From: Lingula anatina
Lineage: Eukaryota > Brachiopoda > Lingulata > Lingulida > Lingulidae
Direction of reading: 5' to 3'
NCBI RefSeq assembly: GCF_001039355.2
Contig: NW_019773514.1
Span: 343,068 to 403,067, forward strand
Length of the DNA: 60,000 bases
Positions 58,001 through 60,000 of the stretch are shown here, one piece after another (positions within the stretch are counted from its first letter, which is position 1; every line of letters begins with the position of its first letter). Under the pieces are notes generated by a model, which ran no database searches, was not told the origin of the DNA, and was given only the letters and a program-made list of their open reading frames with translations. The translations under genes and the position numbers were made by a program.

Positions 58001-60000
58001 CACGGAAACTGCTACGGATGCTCTTCAACGAGTCTCGTACCACCTGGAGTTCATCTGGGGCACCATTTTGCTGTTATGAGACAAGAGGATATTTACTTTG
58101 AGGCGCTTCACTTATAATTTGAGAATAATGCTACACATGTTATGCCAATAGCTAGGCACTTAATAGAAAATGCTCCTCAAGGGTACAATATTCATGGACA
58201 TTACTCCATAAATTTGAAACATGTGCTTCAATAGGCTCATTTTACTAATCTTTTAAAAGACTACTAGTAGGTAACTTTTCATTTGGAAAGTATGTAAACA
58301 TGTTGTGAGAAAATCACTTTACTTGTAGGTGAGAACTGTTTGAGGTGACAAATTAAAATGAATATATTTACCTCCCCCAAGGAGGTTATGTTTTCACCCC
58401 TGTTTGTCTGTCTGTGTGTTTGTCATCAACATAATTCAGAACGTTATGGACCGATTTTGATGAAATTTTCAGGGTAGGTGGGAAATGGGTTAACTTAGAA
58501 GTGATTAGTTTTTGGTGGTGATCCGGAGCAATAATCAATCAATAATCAATAATAATAAAAAATCGCTGCCTTGGCAGGGGTCTGCGCTCTCGGAGTGCTT
58601 TTCTAGTTGCTATTATTCTAACATATACCATTTCCCCCCTGGACTTACATTATATGACGACCTTGATCCTGCTGAAGATGGCCTTGAACTTGAACTGTCA
58701 TGTGATGACCCCATGATTTTACCTTCAAGTTTGGCCATTTTTCTATCCTGATTGGAAACCCTCGCAGATAAGGATAACTGGAGGACGACAAGCAGAAAGT
58801 AACTGAAAACTTCACCTTGACCTTTTATGAAACTATCTCACACAAAGCGGGTAAAGATTTAATAATATGATTTATTAAAATTGCAACCCAGTGGGTTGAA
58901 GTTAAACATTAAATGTTAAAAGCATTGCAATAATAAAGAAAAATTAATTTTAAATATTTAAGTATACACTTTTTATGTGATTTTCTTATCTGTGAACAGC
59001 CCTCTAGCACATGTGCTGCCATCTATTGATGGCACAGAGGCATCTATTGAGGCATCTATTGATGGCACACAAAACTGCAAAAACTCAACCACAATATCGG
59101 ATTGATAAATGATCGATTTTTTTCTCAAGTTCTGGAAAAATACAGTACTGTGTACCTCAGTCTCCCCGACCACCATTAGTTTGTCATTGAGTTCCTGTAT
59201 CTGATTTCTCAAGCCTCTGGTGGCATTGTCCTTCTCCTGCAGCTGGAGGTGAAGGTCAGCCTGGAAAAAACACAATGGGTTGTGTAACAACTAACACAAT
59301 GACTAACTTACCATTGCATAATAAGTGGTGTAACATATGTCACTACCACAATGCCAAATTTAGACAGATTGACATATTTTACATATTGAATTTTGAAGAC
59401 TTGCCACTGTAATACAAATCAATCATGTTCTATATTTACTATTAAACTACTGTATAAAACATGTAAATGATATTACTTGATTTATATGATGATATTAATT
59501 TTCTGTGCAATTCTCTGAACATACCCCTATTTTGATTTACAACTTGAATTTGTTTAAGGTACCCCTGAAAAATAAGACGTTAGCTTAAAAACGTACAGAC
59601 TGTTCAGATTTTTGAAAACTGAAATCTTACCTCTAACTGCCTAATTAAGTTGTCTCTCTGCATAAGCTCTCTCTTCAAATCTGTGATTTGCTTCTCCTTT
59701 TCTGAGAGCTTTTTCTGGTAGTCAACCTACAAGCAATACATACGATATATTAAGCAATGCATCACTTGTGCATACACATACACGTATTGTTACAAGTTTT
59801 AACTTTTATAGTAAGACATTTTGTTGCCATTTGCTTGTGGTTATTTTTGTATTTGCTTAGACATTAGAGAAACTAGGTGCCGTCAAAATGGTGTTACCTA
59901 CCTTCTCATTTTCTAGAGTCTGATGAGTGAATCCCTGCCTTAGAAGTTCTGCCTTCAGCTGCAGCAATGTGGTCTCCTGTTCCTGCATTCGCTGCTGTAG
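55045..60000 (-). CDS. DIXDC1: Dixin (DIX domain-containing protein 1), C-terminal part; runs off the window
   Basis: Cytoplasmic Wnt-pathway protein that polymerises with Dishevelled and Axin through its DIX domain. Coding exons in transcript order: 60000-59902 (incomplete), 59726-59631, 59260-59156, 58070-57906, 57117-57079, 56291-56104, 55717-55609, 55119-55045; 291 residues here. Seen: heptad-rich coiled coil ([36 protein letters not shown]); [17 protein letters not shown] and [11 protein letters not shown], as in human dixin; then the DIX domain ([29 protein letters not shown]) ending [21 protein letters not shown]. The N-terminal calponin-homology region lies beyond the window. The 39-base exon 57117-57079 has phase-0 boundaries and could be a cassette. 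Confidence 0.93.
58371..58608 (+). mobile_element. Dispersed non-autonomous repeat in a DIXDC1 intron
   Basis: Starts CCTCCCCCAAGGAGGTTATG, contains ACCGATTTTGATGAAATTTT and TTTGGTGGTGATCCGGA, and ends GGTCTGCGCTCTCGGAGTGC TTTTCTAGTT. From memory this arrangement is a widely dispersed short element in marine invertebrate and some fish genomes. It sits between the DIXDC1 exons at 58070 and 59156. A (AATAATC)n-like stretch lies inside it at 58530-58560. Confidence 0.6.
59018..59069. repeat. Short internal repeat GCATCTATTGA
   Basis: GCCATCTATTGATGGCAC, GCATCTATTGAG and GCATCTATTGATGGCAC follow one another within about 52 bases. GCCATC..GATGGC is also self-complementary. In a DIXDC1 intron. Confidence 0.75.

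Overview
The window is nuclear DNA of a bilaterian animal. It is AT-rich and made of short exons with GT-AG introns of a few hundred bases. Every recognised gene encodes a metazoan protein. A dispersed element in one intron resembles repeats I associate with marine invertebrates and fish. A heterozygous marine invertebrate (mollusc, lancelet or similar) fits best, but species and phylum cannot be fixed from the sequence.

Layout, left to right. GABPA, an ETS transcription factor, lies on the minus strand at 4375-9278. It diverges from ATP5PF, ATP synthase coupling factor 6, on the plus strand from about 10.77 kb, across a promoter region at about 10.4-10.8 kb that is rich in ETS cores. NKAPD1 (minus) converges on ATP5PF. 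NKAPD1 in turn diverges from PIH1D2 (plus, 25081-27148) across a compact promoter at about 24.3-24.5 kb. A complete ten-exon phytanoyl-CoA dioxygenase-family gene (minus, 28377-33199) follows. Then comes a 10 kb stretch with no recognisable coding sequence, the C-terminal half of a Vang-like planar polarity gene (plus), a further 5 kb of non-coding DNA, and the C-terminal half of dixin, DIXDC1 (minus, 55045 to beyond 60000). Gene orientation alternates strictly. Two of the divergent pairs (GABPA/ATP5PF and NKAPD1/PIH1D2) are also neighbours in the human genome, and DIXDC1 lies close to PIH1D2/NKAPD1 in human too.

The main structural oddity is the assembly. Four single 'n' bases (1735, 17802, 44161, 47113) mark joins. 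Around them, three blocks of about 1.5, 6.15 and 2.9 kb occur twice in direct orientation with only a few percent difference. ATP5PF plus NKAPD1 and the Vang 3' half therefore each appear as two copies. The pattern (SNPs, small indels, microsatellite length changes, breaks at homopolymers, loss of promoter or upstream exons exactly at the n) is that of two haplotypes placed in series, not of real tandem genes. The real locus probably holds one copy of each gene, and the transmembrane half of Vang is missing.

Exon structures were built by hand from splice signals and frame continuity. The five complete gene models (GABPA, ATP5PF, NKAPD1, PIH1D2, PhyH) close in frame from ATG to stop. No tRNA, rRNA, CRISPR array or prokaryotic feature was seen.
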